Part shown: in pieces, positions 12,974 through 26,830 of the stretch | Layout: each line of letters opens with the position of its first letter | Numbering within the stretch: the first letter of the stretch is position 1 | Assembly: GCF_020520425.1 (NCBI RefSeq) | Contig: NC_079491.1 | Coordinates: forward strand, 1,612,001-1,676,000 | From: Spinacia oleracea | Lineage: Eukaryota; Streptophyta; Magnoliopsida; Caryophyllales; Amaranthaceae | Length of the DNA stretch: 64,000 nucleotides | Direction of reading: 5' to 3' | Position numbers and translations under genes: made by a program | Notes under the pieces: model-generated | The model's database searches: none | What the model was told of the DNA's origin: nothing | Seen by the model: only the letters and a program-made list of their open reading frames with translations

Positions 12974-13578
12974 CTTCATCATTCCTCCTTTCTTGCAACA
13001 CTAATATCACCACTACTTCATCTTCTTCACCTTCACCTTCTCCAACTTCACCTTCAACTATAACCACCAGTCCACCGCCGTGTACTAGCCGTTACGAGAA
13101 CCAGAAACGCCGTGACTGGAACACCTTCGGCCAATACCTAAAGAACCACCGCCCCCCACTCGCCCTAAACCGCTGCAGTGGGGCCCACGTGCTGGAATTC
13201 CTACGCTACTTAGACCAGTTCGGAAAAACTAAGGTTCACACTCACCTTTGTCCCTTTTACGGGCACCCGAACCCGCCCGCCCCCTGCCCGTGCCCGCTCC
13301 GACAAGCGTGGGGATCACTTGATGCTTTGATCGGACGGTTGAGAGCTGCGTTTGAGGAAAACGGGGGTAAGCCCGAGATGAACCCGTTTGGGGCCCGGGC
13401 TGTACGGCTTTACCTAAGGGAGGTTAGGGATTCTCAGTCTAAGGCTAGAGGGATTAGTTATGAGAAAAAGAAGCGTAAACGGGCCCCACAGAATAATTCA
13501 AGCTTGAGCCCGATTGGGTCGATCTCGATGATGCCGCCGCCGCCGGAGCCACTGCCACCACCAGGTTGTGGTGGTTGA
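12913..13578 (+). CDS. LSH: ALOG-domain transcription regulator, LSH3/LSH4-type (copy 1)
   Basis: Intronless gene for a 221-residue ALOG protein, a plant-only nuclear DNA-binding family acting in organ boundaries and meristems (Arabidopsis LSH3/LSH4, rice G1, tomato TMF). The ALOG domain is at about 59-190: it opens [18 protein letters not shown], keeps the zinc-ribbon insert with Cys and His residues ([17 protein letters not shown]) and ends in the basic nuclear signal KKKRKR. The N-terminus is a run of Asn then Ser/Thr/Pro; the C-terminus is Pro-rich and ends GCGG. The NHRPPL and [11 protein letters not shown] segments place it with LSH3/LSH4 rather than LSH5 or LSH10. The length is normal for the family. 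A close second copy lies at 31906 in the same orientation. Confidence 0.93.
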
Positions 13579-14142
13579 TAAGTTAAGTAAGAAGTTTAAG
13601 TTGTGTGTGTATAGTTCGTTGGTTGTTGTTGTATGTGGCTTAATTGGTTAGGTTTGCTAGGGTTACTTACTAGTTACTAGTAGTATTAATTGTATTAGTA
13701 TGAATTAATGTATGATCGATCTTATGGTTAATGTTATTTTATTTTATTGAAAACATGAGAAAATATTAATAAACGTTTTTAATATGATGATTAAACTTGT
13801 TTTAGGTGAAATTGTCTCTCGCAAATATGGCTTTAAAATAAATCGGAACTAAATAAGTCGCGTATAAATGAAGTTGTACTTTCTCTATCTAGTTTTACTT
13901 GTTTTTATTAATTTGAATATTTTTTGTGAGAGTTATTTTGAGTATAATGGAACAAGTAAAATGAGACTGAAAGACGATCATGATCATGTAGGCGCTGGTG
14001 CAATTTGATGTTACCTCAAAAAATATCTTGAGACGGTTTCATGGAAAAGATGACTAGGATATATTCGATCTTGGTACATGTATCTAGTTGTAATTTGCAA
14101 ATGTGAAATGTGCATTGCATGAGCTTTGAAACTAGAAAATTT
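13579..14142. other. 3' region of LSH copy 1 and short intergenic DNA
   Basis: The probable 3'UTR and polyadenylation region follow the stop (AT-rich, attaata near 13768). Nothing else recognisable. Confidence 0.4.
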
Positions 14143-14371
14143 CTCGTTCGGTATCACCGTAAGTTTTCAGTTTTTGGTTTTTTAGTTCCGTAAGTCATAT
14201 GAATTAGATTGAACAATGAACCAAAAAATAGTCTTACCTACAATATTTATTTTGATATTGAAAATTGACAACAAAAAATTGGAAACGTACTTTTTATGAT
14301 TTTCAATTTTTAGTTTTTGGTTTTGTAAAATATTGAAAACTGGAAACAAAAAATGATACCGAACGGGGTCT
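14143..14371. mobile_element. MITE with CGTTCGGTATCA ends
   Basis: The left end is CTCGTTCGGTATCA and the right end is the complement (tgataccgaacggggtc). Inner arms (GTTTTCAGTTTTTGG against CCAGTTTTCAA-type sequence) extend the inverted repeat. Similar elements sit at 34408 and, decayed, at 57834. Target duplication not resolved. Confidence 0.6.
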
Positions 14372-14463
14372 AAGCTAGTTGTGTTAGATTATATATAATT
14401 AGTCGAAGAATGTTATTACTAGTACTAAATAACAATCCTAGTATAGTACTTAGAATGATAAGA

Positions 14464-14742
14464 CACCACAAGAAATTGTACTATTAACGGCGGGAAATCC
14501 CGTCGCGAAAAGCCAATAATCGTTGATTAACGACGGGATTTTCTGTCGCGAACCCGTCATAAAAGGGTGCCGTCGTTAATAGAAATCCCGTCGTAAATCC
14601 GTTGTAAACCCGTCGTAAAAGACATTTGCGACGGTTATTCCCGTCATTGTTTGGTTGTTAGTCCCGTCGCAAAAGGCTTTTGCGACGGAATTTTTGACCC
14701 GTCGTAATTAGGTTGTCGTTAAAGATATAAATTCTTGTAGTG
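14464..14742. mobile_element. CACTA-type miniature element 1
   Basis: A 279-bp element starting CACCACAAGAAATTG and ending AATTCTTGTAGTG, the CACTA-type terminal pair with one changed base. AGA flanks both sides (14461-14463, 14743-14745), the 3-bp duplication expected of CACTA elements. The interior is built from short CGACGGG/CCCGTCG motifs, like subterminal transposase-binding repeats. No coding capacity. Confidence 0.85.
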
Positions 14743-16152
14743 AGATGATTTGGAACATGTTTTTTATTTTTAAAAATTGTTGTTTGACCGCATCACTACA
14801 ATAAGGTAAAGAAATGTTTGGAAACTGTAGTTATGAGTTTTTCTACTGTTGAACACTGCTTATGTTGGAAGCTTTGTTACCTATTTAATCAGAACAAGAG
14901 AGAATAAGTTACTTTCTTTCTAAAGGAATTGTTAGTGTCCATTACTGATTATTATGTGTCCTCGTGGCTCATTCCCACAGATAAATGAAAATAAAGTCGT
15001 AACGATATGCTAGCAATAGTTATTATTCCATATCATGATAAATTTTGGGACATGATCTGTGTTTTTTTTTCCTTTCTCATGAAAAATAAATAATACGGAG
15101 TACTTCGTATTTTGTTTCAAAATGTGTTTAATATGTTCTCCATAATATGGATAATGTATTAATGTCTCATGCAATGCATAAGTTGTGTATGTGTAAGATC
15201 GTTTTATACTCATAAGACTACTAATATTAGCATGGCATCATTTAACTATTAACACAAAAATCATAATTTGTTAACACGTAACTTATAGCTATTAACACAA
15301 AACCCTAACAATTAAAACGAGAATTGTATATTGACACATTTTCTTATTAGAAAAGATAACTAATAATAACTATTTAATTCCGAAGTGTAACTTTCTAATT
15401 ATAAAATGCATAAATAGTTGACCGTAAATTATAATTCTTGTTTTAAACTCATAAGACAGTTTTAATTAAAAGTCTAATCAATTCCATAGAGATAACTTAC
15501 AAGTGAAAAAATACGCATTGTGTTCCTCTTTGTTACACATGAACTGCATTTCCTTCCTAGTTGGTTTGTATGTCTTAGAATTGGCTTAAGGTGTAATTGT
15601 TTGATCCAATTAATATATTTCTCTCTTGCTTAGCAAAAAAAAAGAAAAAAAGAACTGCATTTCCTTGTATAGATTTAGGGTTGGATTTTAAAGACACATG
15701 CAAAAGCTTGATATACGTAGTACTTTTACTTGGACAATTAAAATATTTTACGTAGTACGTAGACACTAACGTTCAAGGGCTCAACTACTAAATTTTTGGA
15801 AAGATAATTAATTAATTCATTATATATTGATTCCTACGGCGAAATTGATTTATAATAATACCCCTATTTCCTTTCAAAATAAAATAAAGAAATAAAATTT
15901 CCAACAATATATTATACGGAGTATTCTTTTGAGAGTACATTATGTAAATGAATAATGTGTTTATATATACTAGTACCTCCGTCTTCCTAAGTTCACCCAT
16001 TTACTATTTATATAGTCAAAATTAAAAATATTAACCATGTATCTTATGTATAAGAATAAACATTATCATGTGGCATGTTGATGGATTCGTATCGTTAAAC
16101 ATTTTTAAAATATCAACTTTTTATAATTCTTATTAATACAAAATAATTGCAG
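14743..16152. other. AT-rich intergenic DNA
   Basis: No gene or element with defined ends is seen. Two TACGGAGTA 9-mers occur (15094, 15915). Confidence 0.4.
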
Positions 16153-16376
16153 GTTATGTTCTGTTCACTATATTTCCACTATTTCAGAAAAAATAAGTTC
16201 TAGTAAGTTCAATTAATTAGTTCAGATAAGATAAGTTCAGGAAAAATAAGAGTTGACTAAGTACAATATATTTATAACAAAAAAAAGTTTTGCTAGGTTC
16301 TAATAAGTTCAGTTAGGTTTAGACAAAATATATAAGTTCAGGAAAAATATGTGAAAATCAGGTAATAGAATGCAAC
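16153..16376. mobile_element. Harbinger-like MITE (GTTCTGTTCAC family)
   Basis: The left end is GTTATGTTCTGTTCAC and the right end is the complement (gtgaaaatcaggtaatagaatgcaac). The interior is repeats of TAAGTTCAG. It stands about 40 bp from the MULE at 16415. Ends approximate. Confidence 0.6.
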
Positions 16377-16627
16377 TTTAGTTTATGTTAACTTTGTGTA
16401 GGTGAATTAATTTTCGGATATTTCATGAAATACCCCCGAGGTTTAAGTTAATTCACCAGGTACCCTCGTTGTTTCAGTAATCTACCAGGTACCCCTCAGG
16501 TTTCATTTTCTCGCATGATTTAACCCTGCCGTTAAGTGGCCGTTAGAAACTTTTTCTCACCAGGTACCCTCGTAATTTATTTCACCAGGTACCCCTGAGA
16601 TTTTTTAGATTTTCACCAGGTGCCCTT

Positions 16628-17296
16628 GTGCTTTATGGTAATTTCACCAGATACCCCTGCTCACCAACGGCTAGTTTCACCAGGTTTTGTTCTGTAACAG
16701 TTGCTGGGGGAGGGGAATATGAAGTGAAAGAGGGGGCTGTCAAATACCCTATTAAGTTTGATGCAAGGACTTGTGGTTGTGGAGTATGGAAAATATCTGG
16801 CATACCTTGCAGACATGGCCTTAGGGTTATTTACCACCAAAGACTTGAGGCTATTGATTTTGTGTCTCACTACTTCAAAGGGCAAGCATACAAGTTAACT
16901 TACTCAGAGCACATACACCCCATGCTTGACCCAACCCAATGGCCTTCTTTTGACCTTCCTATTATCCTCCCACCACCCATGAAGAGAGTATCAGGTAGAC
17001 CCCCTAACCTGAGAAAAAGAGGTAAACATGATCCAAAAAGGGGAAAGAGAAATAGCACTGTGAGGTGTGGTAAGTGCAAGGAGGTGGGACACAATGCAAG
17101 GACATGCAGAGGTGGGGCCACTGCAAAGCAAAAGAAGGCTGCTGCTGCTGCTGCTGGTGGTGCTTTTGGTTCTGCTGGTCCAGCTGGTGCAGCTGGTTCT
17201 GGTGCAACTGGTTCACAGCAAGGGGGAGATCAAGGTGCTTCCAGTTCACAGCAACAACGTAATGCATCAAGTAAGGGAAAAAGGAAGCGTACTTGA
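16628..17296 (+). pseudogene. C-terminal fragment of MULE transposase (SWIM and CCHC zinc fingers)
   Basis: An open frame of 222 codons. The first 22 or so come from the inverted end, so the ATG is probably accidental. Residues 45-70 are a SWIM zinc finger (CGC at 49-51, CRH at 61-63), the usual domain after the DDE core of MuDR/MULE transposases. A linker typical of the family follows (QAYKLTYSEHIHPM, then DPTQWP), then a basic stretch and a CX2CX4HX4C zinc knuckle (C147, C150, H155, C160). The tail is a run of Lys/Ala/Gly/Ser/Gln repeats ending KGKRKRT. The MULE catalytic domain that should precede the SWIM finger is missing, cut off close to the inner edge of the left terminal repeat. The remnant could still bind nucleic acid if expressed. 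Confidence 0.8.
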
Positions 17297-17573
17297 TTTT
17301 GTGATTTATGCATAACTTTTTGCTAAACTTATCATGTATATCTTTTGCCAATGGGAGCAAGTTTTTGTAGAGCTACACTTAAAGTTTTTGCGTGTCGGGG
17401 GCACACTTTTGTAAAGCTACTTAATTCGGAAATGAAATATCATATTATTGATGAAATGTCATCATTCACTTTCTCATTACAAATACTAGAATAAAAAACA
17501 TTACAATGTCAATTTTGATAGTTCCATGCATTAATTTCTTTTGTTGCTTGAGTTTCTTCTTCATTTGATGAAT

Positions 17574-17846
17574 TTATTCATCCAAGCTTCTGTTTTCTTC
17601 AATTTCTCCTTCCTTTGTGCTACCTCTGTTGTTTCTGATTGGCAGTGGTTGCTCAATGCTTCCCTTGCACCACTTGAAGTTGTCACATAAGTCACACTTG
17701 TAATATAGTCTTTGAGGATTTTTCATTGTTTCAGAACTTCTTATTGCAAATTTTTTCCCATATATGTTGCATGTTTTGTTTGGAACTACAACGTATGAGG
17801 ATTCATACGTTGTAGAAGAAGATTGAGATTAAGAATATGAGCTCAT
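17574..17846 (-). pseudogene. GRF-type zinc-finger ORF inside the MULE, with a premature stop
   Basis: Reading the minus strand from the ATG at 17846 gives 91 codons with one internal stop (TAA) at codon 6. The rest is open to a stop at 17574. Residues 26-60 follow the GRF zinc-finger pattern: Cys at 26, then G30, MKNPQRLYYKC around 41-51, CX2C (C51, C54) and FKW at 57-59. The second expected Cys near 28 is not present (CNIYG instead of CxCG), so the zinc site is incomplete. GRF fingers bind nucleic acid and small GRF proteins are common in plant genomes. It converges with the transposase fragment, leaving about 280 bp between them. The stop codon and missing Cys mark it as decayed, unless translation starts downstream at M41. 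Confidence 0.6.
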
Positions 17847-18248
17847 TTGAAGGTGAGTTGGGAATTAGGGAAAATATGAGTTGGTTAAGGGGAAGAACAA
17901 AAATTTGTAGTGAAGAGTTGCAGCGGCTCCCCCTTTAAATAGAGAAGGCTTACCAACGGCTAGTTTTTTTAAAAAAAAACTAGCCGTTGGTGAGCAGGGG
18001 TATCTGGTGAAATTACCATAAAGCACAAGGGCACCTGGTGAAAATCTAAAAAACCTCAGGGGTACCTGGTGAAATAAATTACGAGGGTACCTGGTGAAAA
18101 AAAGTTTCTAACGGCCACTTAACGACAGGGTTAAGTCATGCGAGAAAATGAAACCTGAGGGGTACCTGGTAGATTACTGAAACAACGAGGGTACCTGGTG
18201 AATTAACTTAAACCTCGGGGGTATTTCATGAAATATCCGATTAATTTT

Positions 18249-18903
18249 AGCTATATACTTCGTATATACCAACAATTGAAGTTGTTATTGTGATACTAGC
18301 TCCTTACTCCGTACTATTATAGTACAGTTTTCTGTTATCTACTTGCAATCCATTATGCATTTCAGCATTTATGTTGGTTGTATAATAATAATGGAACTAA
18401 AGAAAGCATATGTGGTTCTGGTTCTGGTTCTGGTTGTGTGGATCGGAAAACAATTAAGTTTGGTAAAAGTAAAGTTGTAACTAAATATGAGTTGGTCTAT
18501 GATCGATCAATGAATAGTAACATGTCAGAATACATATATATCGATCATTTGGCCACTAGGTATAAACTTGTGTGTTCTTCATTAATTTCAATGGATCCAC
18601 ATTACATTATACATTCAACATAATTAAACTTAATGCATGTAAATATGTACAATTCGTAATAAATCTCATATTCATCTAATTAAGATGGACAAAATCATCA
18701 ATATCAAGGTAAGGAAGGCTCGATAGTACGTACGTTGTTTATTATTTAAATGTCATACGATCGATAATAAACTTAATGGATGAAATATTTTTTAATAATT
18801 GGGTTATTAGGAAACTCCATTATGTAATTTCAAATAAAAAATTTAATAAAATATAAATTAATAAATCATCAACAGTATATTGTATATATGTCATTAAACA
18901 TTA
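18249..18903. other. Intergenic DNA
   Basis: A short run of GGTTCT repeats at 18416-18437 lies inside an 81-codon open frame with no recognisable domain. Nothing else seen. Confidence 0.35.
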
Positions 18904-19248
18904 CTACCTCTGTTTCATTAAGTTCTGTACGATTTGAAAAATGTATCCAGCAATTAAAACTTTGACCGTAAATTCTCACTATTATATCTATGAAAAAATT
19001 ATCATGAGATACTTGTTAGATTCTTCTCGAAATGTATTTTATAATTTTCTGCCATACAGAATTCGATATGTTAATGATCGAACATTGCACCGGAATCTGG
19101 CCCTGTATTCATCTTGTGAGCTTGCTGGATACTCGGTCAAGGGGCACTAATTGGCAGCTTGACTATTTGACTAATCCTTGTCTTGTCTTGTGTTTATGTG
19201 GGTTAAATACAAATAGTAAGTGTAAAGATCTTTTTAAAACAGATGTAA
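18904..19248. mobile_element. Stowaway-like MITE with an internal extra segment
   Basis: The left end is CTACCTCTGTTTC after TA. The interior matches the 39816/59959 family (AAAACTTTGACCGTAAAT, ACTTGTTAGATT). The right end (AGTAAGTGTAAAGATC) is separated from the body by about 110 bp not found in the sister copies, probably an insertion. Right border approximate. Confidence 0.6.
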
Positions 19249-19841
19249 TATTATATACTACGTATTTGTCCATGCAGAAATTTCATAGTGTATAATGCCT
19301 CTTCTATTCTTTTTTTTACTCGCAACAATTTGACATGCATGATAGTAAATTCGGTCGTTACGTTGCTCATACATCTAGTGTAACATGAGCACACATATTA
19401 CTTTGAACGAATGTAAAAAAGTGTGGTTGAGTAGGAGCTCGATCTATTGATTAAGGCATTATTGAGGAATCGAGGTAACGTATTATTGGTGGTGAAGTGT
19501 GAAAATGTACAAAAAAATTCATATATATACAAAGTACTACTACGTACGTAAGTAACTTCAAGTTACCTTACGTACTTGCAATTAACAAAGGACAACTAAT
19601 ACTCCGTATATATACTTCTTGTGCTTCACAATAGATGTGTCATGTTGATCGACTTTCTATACTCATATACTAGCTTAGATTATAAACATACTACGTATTT
19701 AATTATTTATTAATAAAAATTATAAAATAGATATTTTTAAAATGCTAACCTAGCCTCCTCCGTCCCTCGGGACCAACAAAGGGGGTTGTTCTGAGTACGC
19801 AAACAATTCCGACTGGTGGTAATATAAGATTAACCGGCCAA

Positions 19842-20110
19842 CACTACAAGAATTTGTATCTTTAACGACAACCTATTTACGACGGGTCAAATATCCTGTC
19901 GCAAAAACCTTTTGCGACGGGGCTAACAACCAAACGAAGACGGGAACAACCGTCGCAAATGCCTTTTATGACGGGTTAACGACGGGATTTTCCATTAACG
20001 ACGGCCCCTTTTTATGACGGGTTCGCGACTGAAAATCCCGTCTTTAATCAACAATTATTGGCCTTTAGCGACGGGATTTCCCGTCGTTAATGGTACAATT
20101 TTTTGTAGTG
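19842..20110. mobile_element. CACTA-type miniature element 2
   Basis: Starts CACTACAAGAATTTG and ends ATTTTTTGTAGTG. The interior has the CGACGGG motif array, in the opposite orientation to element 1. Flanks are caa and taa, a two-of-three match. Confidence 0.85.
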
Positions 20111-21249
20111 TAAATACGGAGTAACAATTAATAAAATACAAAATTTGTCTTAATATATCAGTAACATATATGGTCAATATTAGTAAATGAATAATGTGAA
20201 AAATCAATATGATGTATTTTTTTTTTTTTTTTTTTTTTTTTGACAGGCAATGTATATGATGTACTTCATATCTATAAAAACGGAGAAATTAAGTATGATG
20301 ATTTAATTTCCTAACAGAGAAACTTGGTAATTTGGTAGTTATGTGGATAGTCCGTACAAAAAGTCAAAAATATATTCTGTACAATACAACAACTAATCAG
20401 ATCAGATAATGAAGCCGACAAGTTCTTTATGGATAATTATGTTTGCTAATCCTCATTGGATTTTGTTATGACTAATAATTATGTGCTTTTAAAGGTATGA
20501 TAATTGCAATTGTTTGGTGGAGCTGAAGAAAATGCTACTCGATCGTAAAAATCATACCACCTTTTTTTTCTTTCACTTTATAAGATTCCATGACAATCAC
20601 TTTTTAGATGAAAAGTTCTCCCTTAAACTAATCACTTTAATTAAGTTTAAAATTAACTTGAGGAAATGAGAATAGTGTTTAGCTAAACATAAAATGTTTC
20701 TAGCTCATTCAATTATATATTTGTCACTTCAAAACTTTATTATTCACTATCATGTATGCATCCAAATATAATTCACTATTTCAAAGTAAGTACCAATGAT
20801 GATAAAATGGTTAAAATTGAGTGTTTATATACACGATATGTCACGTATTTGAATCACTCTTTCTATTAATTTGTAATTTGTAATTTGTATTATATTACTC
20901 TTGTAACTCATTTGCACCACAAACATACTCCGTACTTATTAGAATCGAATATGGCGTAGTTGAGATCAAAGTCTCAAATTTAGGAAGAATGAAGAGAATG
21001 ACTAACATATATACAGTAGTAACTTTTTTTTGGCTACTTTACCTATTGTCAATTGGTTTTAGCTAGGATAAAACTCGATCTGTTAAACTTTTATGTAGTT
21101 AATTCTCCCTCGACGAAGGGGGGCATGTTGGTGTAGGCCAAATGAATTGAAGTTAAACCCAATATATGCATGTGCTCAACTCGACTCATATAGTCATATA
21201 TAGAACTTACCATACTCCGTAATATGTAGTACGTACTCTGTACTAGTAT
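20111..21249. other. AT-rich intergenic DNA
   Basis: A poly(T) run of about 24 at 20217-20240. No gene or bounded element is seen. Three TACTCCGTA-type 9-mers. Confidence 0.4.
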
Positions 21250-21526
21250 CACTACAAAAATTTGTATCTTTTATGACAACCTAATAGCGACGGGTAAAAA
21301 TCCCTTCGTAAAAGGGATTTTGCGACGGGGATATATAACAACCCAATTAACAAAGACGGGAACAACCGTCGCAGATGTCTTTTACGACGGGTTAATGACG
21401 GGATTTTCCATTAACGACGGCCCCCTTTTATGACGGGTTCGCGACGGAAAATCCCGTCGTTAATCAACAATTATTGGCTTTTAGCGATGGGATTTCCCGT
21501 CGTTAATAATACAATTTCTTGTAGTG
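21250..21526. mobile_element. CACTA-type miniature element 3, TAT duplication
   Basis: Starts CACTACAAAAATTTG and ends AATTTCTTGTAGTG. TAT is present on both sides (21247-21249, 21527-21529). Same orientation as element 2, and similar in sequence. Confidence 0.85.
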
Positions 21527-23987
<2,461 letters not shown>

Positions 23988-24222
23988 GTATATGCACCCG
24001 GGCTCATTGTGCACCCTTTTTTAAATGAACATATAGTTTAAATTCAAAGAACATGTGTTCATACGCAAAAAACATATACGAAGTAGTAAATAAACATAAA
24101 GTTTAAATCTAAAGAACATATAATAAAATTTTCCATGTTGTATGCGTACATTAGAATCATTTTCCGTGCTGAGTAGTATTTAATGAATATTCATCTGGGT
24201 GCACAATGCTCGGTGTATAATT
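23988..24222. mobile_element. MULE-type MITE with 9-bp target duplication
   Basis: A 235-bp element between two copies of CAAATTGTG (23979-23987, 24223-24231). The inverted ends are imperfect: GTATATGCACCCGGG with CATTGTGCACCC on the left, and the complement of CATTGTGCACCCAGATG on the right. The 9-bp duplication points to Mutator-type transposition. No coding capacity. Confidence 0.7.
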
Positions 24223-24231
24223 CAAATTGTG

Positions 24232-25016
24232 AAGGGTTGTTGGCCTTGCAAGTTATCTAAATTTAAGTTTTTTTTTTATATATAGTAGATAAACGAGATT
24301 TTCAATTTTGATTGTCACTTTCTAGTTAGAGCTGGCAAACGTATCGTATCAAAACTTGTTTTTGTTAGGTCTCGTGTCAATTCCATGTTATACAAAAAAA
24401 ATCAAACTGTATAAAATGTAGGGTAACTATGTACAATGTCAAGTTAATCTAAATGGATCGTGTTTGGGATTGATTTTGTGCCCTATAACTTCGTGTTTTC
24501 TCTCGATAATTCGGTATTAATGTCATCTCAATTTCTTTTATAAGAAAATCCAAACATGTTCAATTATGTTACTCATCTTCGTACAATTTTTTTTTTTTTC
24601 CTCTCTTCTTGACAAACCAAAATGCCAAAATTAAATCCTTTTTTTTTTTAAGAAAATGAGAGAAATCGATATTGAATGGGCTAGTGATCGGGCCATGGGT
24701 GGGCCCAAGAAAGAGCAAAAAATGGACAAAAGGGCAAGTGGTAGTGTTGGGCACGAGAATCCCGCAATCTACGGTCAATCGGATGGGACATCGGGTTTGA
24801 TTTGACGTCTGTGCACCTGACCCAACCTGACCCGTATTGGGCCCCACCAGCCGTGCGGAGCCCCTATTTTGCCAACGTGCATTTCTGTCATATATGTCGG
24901 CTTCACCGTTTTACACTTTTTTTTATCCATCTTATTGTTTAAAGGTAAAAAATTAAGGATAAATTGCTTATCACCCCAAATATTGAAAATTTAATTTTAC
25001 CATATACTTCCTCTAT
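24232..25016. other. Intergenic DNA
   Basis: Includes a GC-richer patch at 24660-24860 with GGGCC/CCCGAC words like those of the hAT-like elements, but no clear ends. The open minus-strand frame there shows no domain. Confidence 0.35.
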
Positions 25017-25266
25017 CTTTTAATAATTGCACAATCTGGGTTTCAACACTGTTCTCATATTTTTATATAGGTATTTTTTTGTGATTATATATAAGAAAAA
25101 CAATATCTATGTGGGATCTTGTTAGATTCGTATCGAAATATATATATTTTTAAATTATCAAAAATTTATATTTTTTTCAAATGTATAATGAGATATATTA
25201 GTGGTTAAAATAGTGCATTGACGAGTGTGAAATCTCAGATGGTGCAATTAAAAAAATGGAGGAAAT
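25017..25266. mobile_element. Stowaway-like MITE
   Basis: TA followed by CTTCCTCTATC at the left; the complement (atggaggaaa) and TA at the right. The interior shares GATCTTGTTAGATTCG with other Stowaway-like copies. Confidence 0.6.
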
Positions 25267-25626
25267 ATTGAAAATGAAAGAATAGATGAAAATGTTATGT
25301 GGAGGACACAATAACGGTAAAATTTCTGATATGTTTCATTCTTCTACGATTTCAGGTAATTAAATCTCTTTTCTTCTCTCGATTCCTTATCTACCATTAA
25401 TTCACATATATAATTTTTCACCAATATTAATTCATAAGCTTGACCAAATTAAATGGCATTAAATAGAGAAGGTTGAAAGAGTTACAGAAAATCACAAAGG
25501 GAGTGTAAAAAATTGGAGGGAAATTGAATTAGGTAGCAACACATACATGTTTCATCTATTTTCTCATTCTCAGGTGGTAAAAAAAAATAAGTTTTAATTT
25601 TTTTAGATGGTAAAATACAAGTTTTA

Positions 25627-25919
25627 CTCCTTCCGTACCAGATTAGTTATTACACTTACCTTTGCACAAAGTTTTAGGTGATAAGTAGTTGTTTGGTTAT
25701 CAATTCTTATTTTACTGAAAAAGTAGATGTGGTAGGATGGGTTAATGGGGTATTTTTTTTAATTAATTGGATGAGAGAGGATATGGGGACAAAAACAAAA
25801 TTAGTGGGATAAGAGAGACAATATAATAATTGTGGGGTCATTCCTAATTTAAAAGTTTAACAGCTAATCTGAGACGGATAAAAAAGAAAAGTGTAACAAC
25901 TAATCTGAGGCAGAGAGAG
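25627..25919. mobile_element. Stowaway-like MITE, TA duplication
   Basis: Left TA then CTCCTTCCGTACCAGATTAG; right end the complement (ctaatctgaggcagagagag) then TA. The inner part (GTGTAACAACTAATCTGAG) is duplicated near the right end. Confidence 0.65.
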
Positions 25920-26329
25920 TAGTTATTTAGGTAGTAAAAAATAATTTGTCCAAATTTAAAGGAAAAATTGTAAAAATATAATTTAATCGTTGTGAAGTCT
26001 TTTTAAGACAGTACTCCGTATGATCTTTAAATTGTGCTTCCACTTATTAAGATCAACCGGCCAATCAATATAGCTACGCAGACCAACATTTAAAAGCAAG
26101 AGATGGTAAGGAAATCTCAATCCCAGGTGACCCATATTTACCCTTCAAATTATAAGATTTGTTAAATATTAATCTAGAAAAATCTAGATAATAAGATTGT
26201 AAATTAATTTAGAATAATTTTAGGAAATATCTATGAGCTAGCCTAGAAAAATCTAGCAACTGAGATGTCTAGGATTATCCTAAGAAAAATCTAAATAAAC
26301 GAGGGGAATAGAAGAATGTAGAAACATAC

Positions 26330-26614
26330 CAGACCACAACAACTATAAATATGTTGTATTTGCACAAGTTGAGAGGTGGACTAATCAAGAGAGCTCTCAC
26401 AAAATATGATGGGTAGAAACAAGTGTTCTACTAAAGCAAATATTGTAGTACCATTCTTATTAATGTAATCATTGATAAAAATTCAATTTTGTTATATTAT
26501 TTGGGTCCATCAAAACTTCTGCGTGCGTCCTTAAATTTCTGTTAAGATTAGTATTCCACTATTTCATCGAGCAAAACTTTATATACCGCGTATAAATTTT
26601 TTTAATTTTTTTTT
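26330..26614. other. Intergenic DNA before a SINE-like piece
   Basis: Several AATCTAG repeats are seen at 26170-26300. The sequence TGTGGTACCATT-like around 26440-26500 (attcttattaatgtaatcattg) could be the end of an old retroelement, but no ends could be paired. Confidence 0.25.
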
Positions 26615-26830
26615 TTGGCAATTGATGTTGGTTTAAGTGGTGAGTTTTCCCTTCTTCTTTAACATAGTATAGGTTCGATTACTACCATGCTTCGGATTTA
26701 AGTGGGAGAGGGGGTTGGGGACTTGGGGGAGGGTTGTAAGTTGTAACGCTTGTAATGGACCTCTGGTTGGGCGCCATGTGCGGGGGCAGCCCAAAGAATT
26801 TTTCTTACATGTAAAAAATAAAACTAAAAT
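26615..26830 (+). repeat. SINE-like tRNA-derived repeat
   Basis: A box A-like TTGGTTTAAGTGGTGAG at about 26629-26645 and a box B-like AGGTTCGATTAC at about 26669-26681, spaced as in tRNA. Unrelated, G-rich sequence follows. Ends are approximate. Confidence 0.45.

Larger units (their letters stand above)
16415..18239. mobile_element. Non-autonomous MULE (Mutator-like element), 9-bp target duplication
   Basis: A complete 1,825-bp element. The inverted ends are about 263 bp each (16415-16677 and 17977-18239), start CGGATATTTCATGAAAT and are nearly identical, which suggests recent insertion. ATTAATTTT lies exactly on both sides (16406-16414 and 18240-18248), the 9-bp duplication of Mutator elements. 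Each end carries about seven CACCAGGTACCC-like units spaced roughly 25-75 bp. Inside are the C-terminal part of a MULE transposase on the plus strand and a convergent GRF-type zinc-finger ORF on the minus strand. The catalytic DDE domain is absent, so it must have been moved by a transposase made elsewhere. A perfect A/T hairpin lies at the inner edge of the right end (17951-17990). Confidence 0.9.

Noticed and set aside
16661-17360. Several frames antisense to or out of phase with the MULE transposase fragment
   Set aside because: Shadows; they contain runs such as poly-Gln or poly-Leu created by the GCT/CTG repeat.
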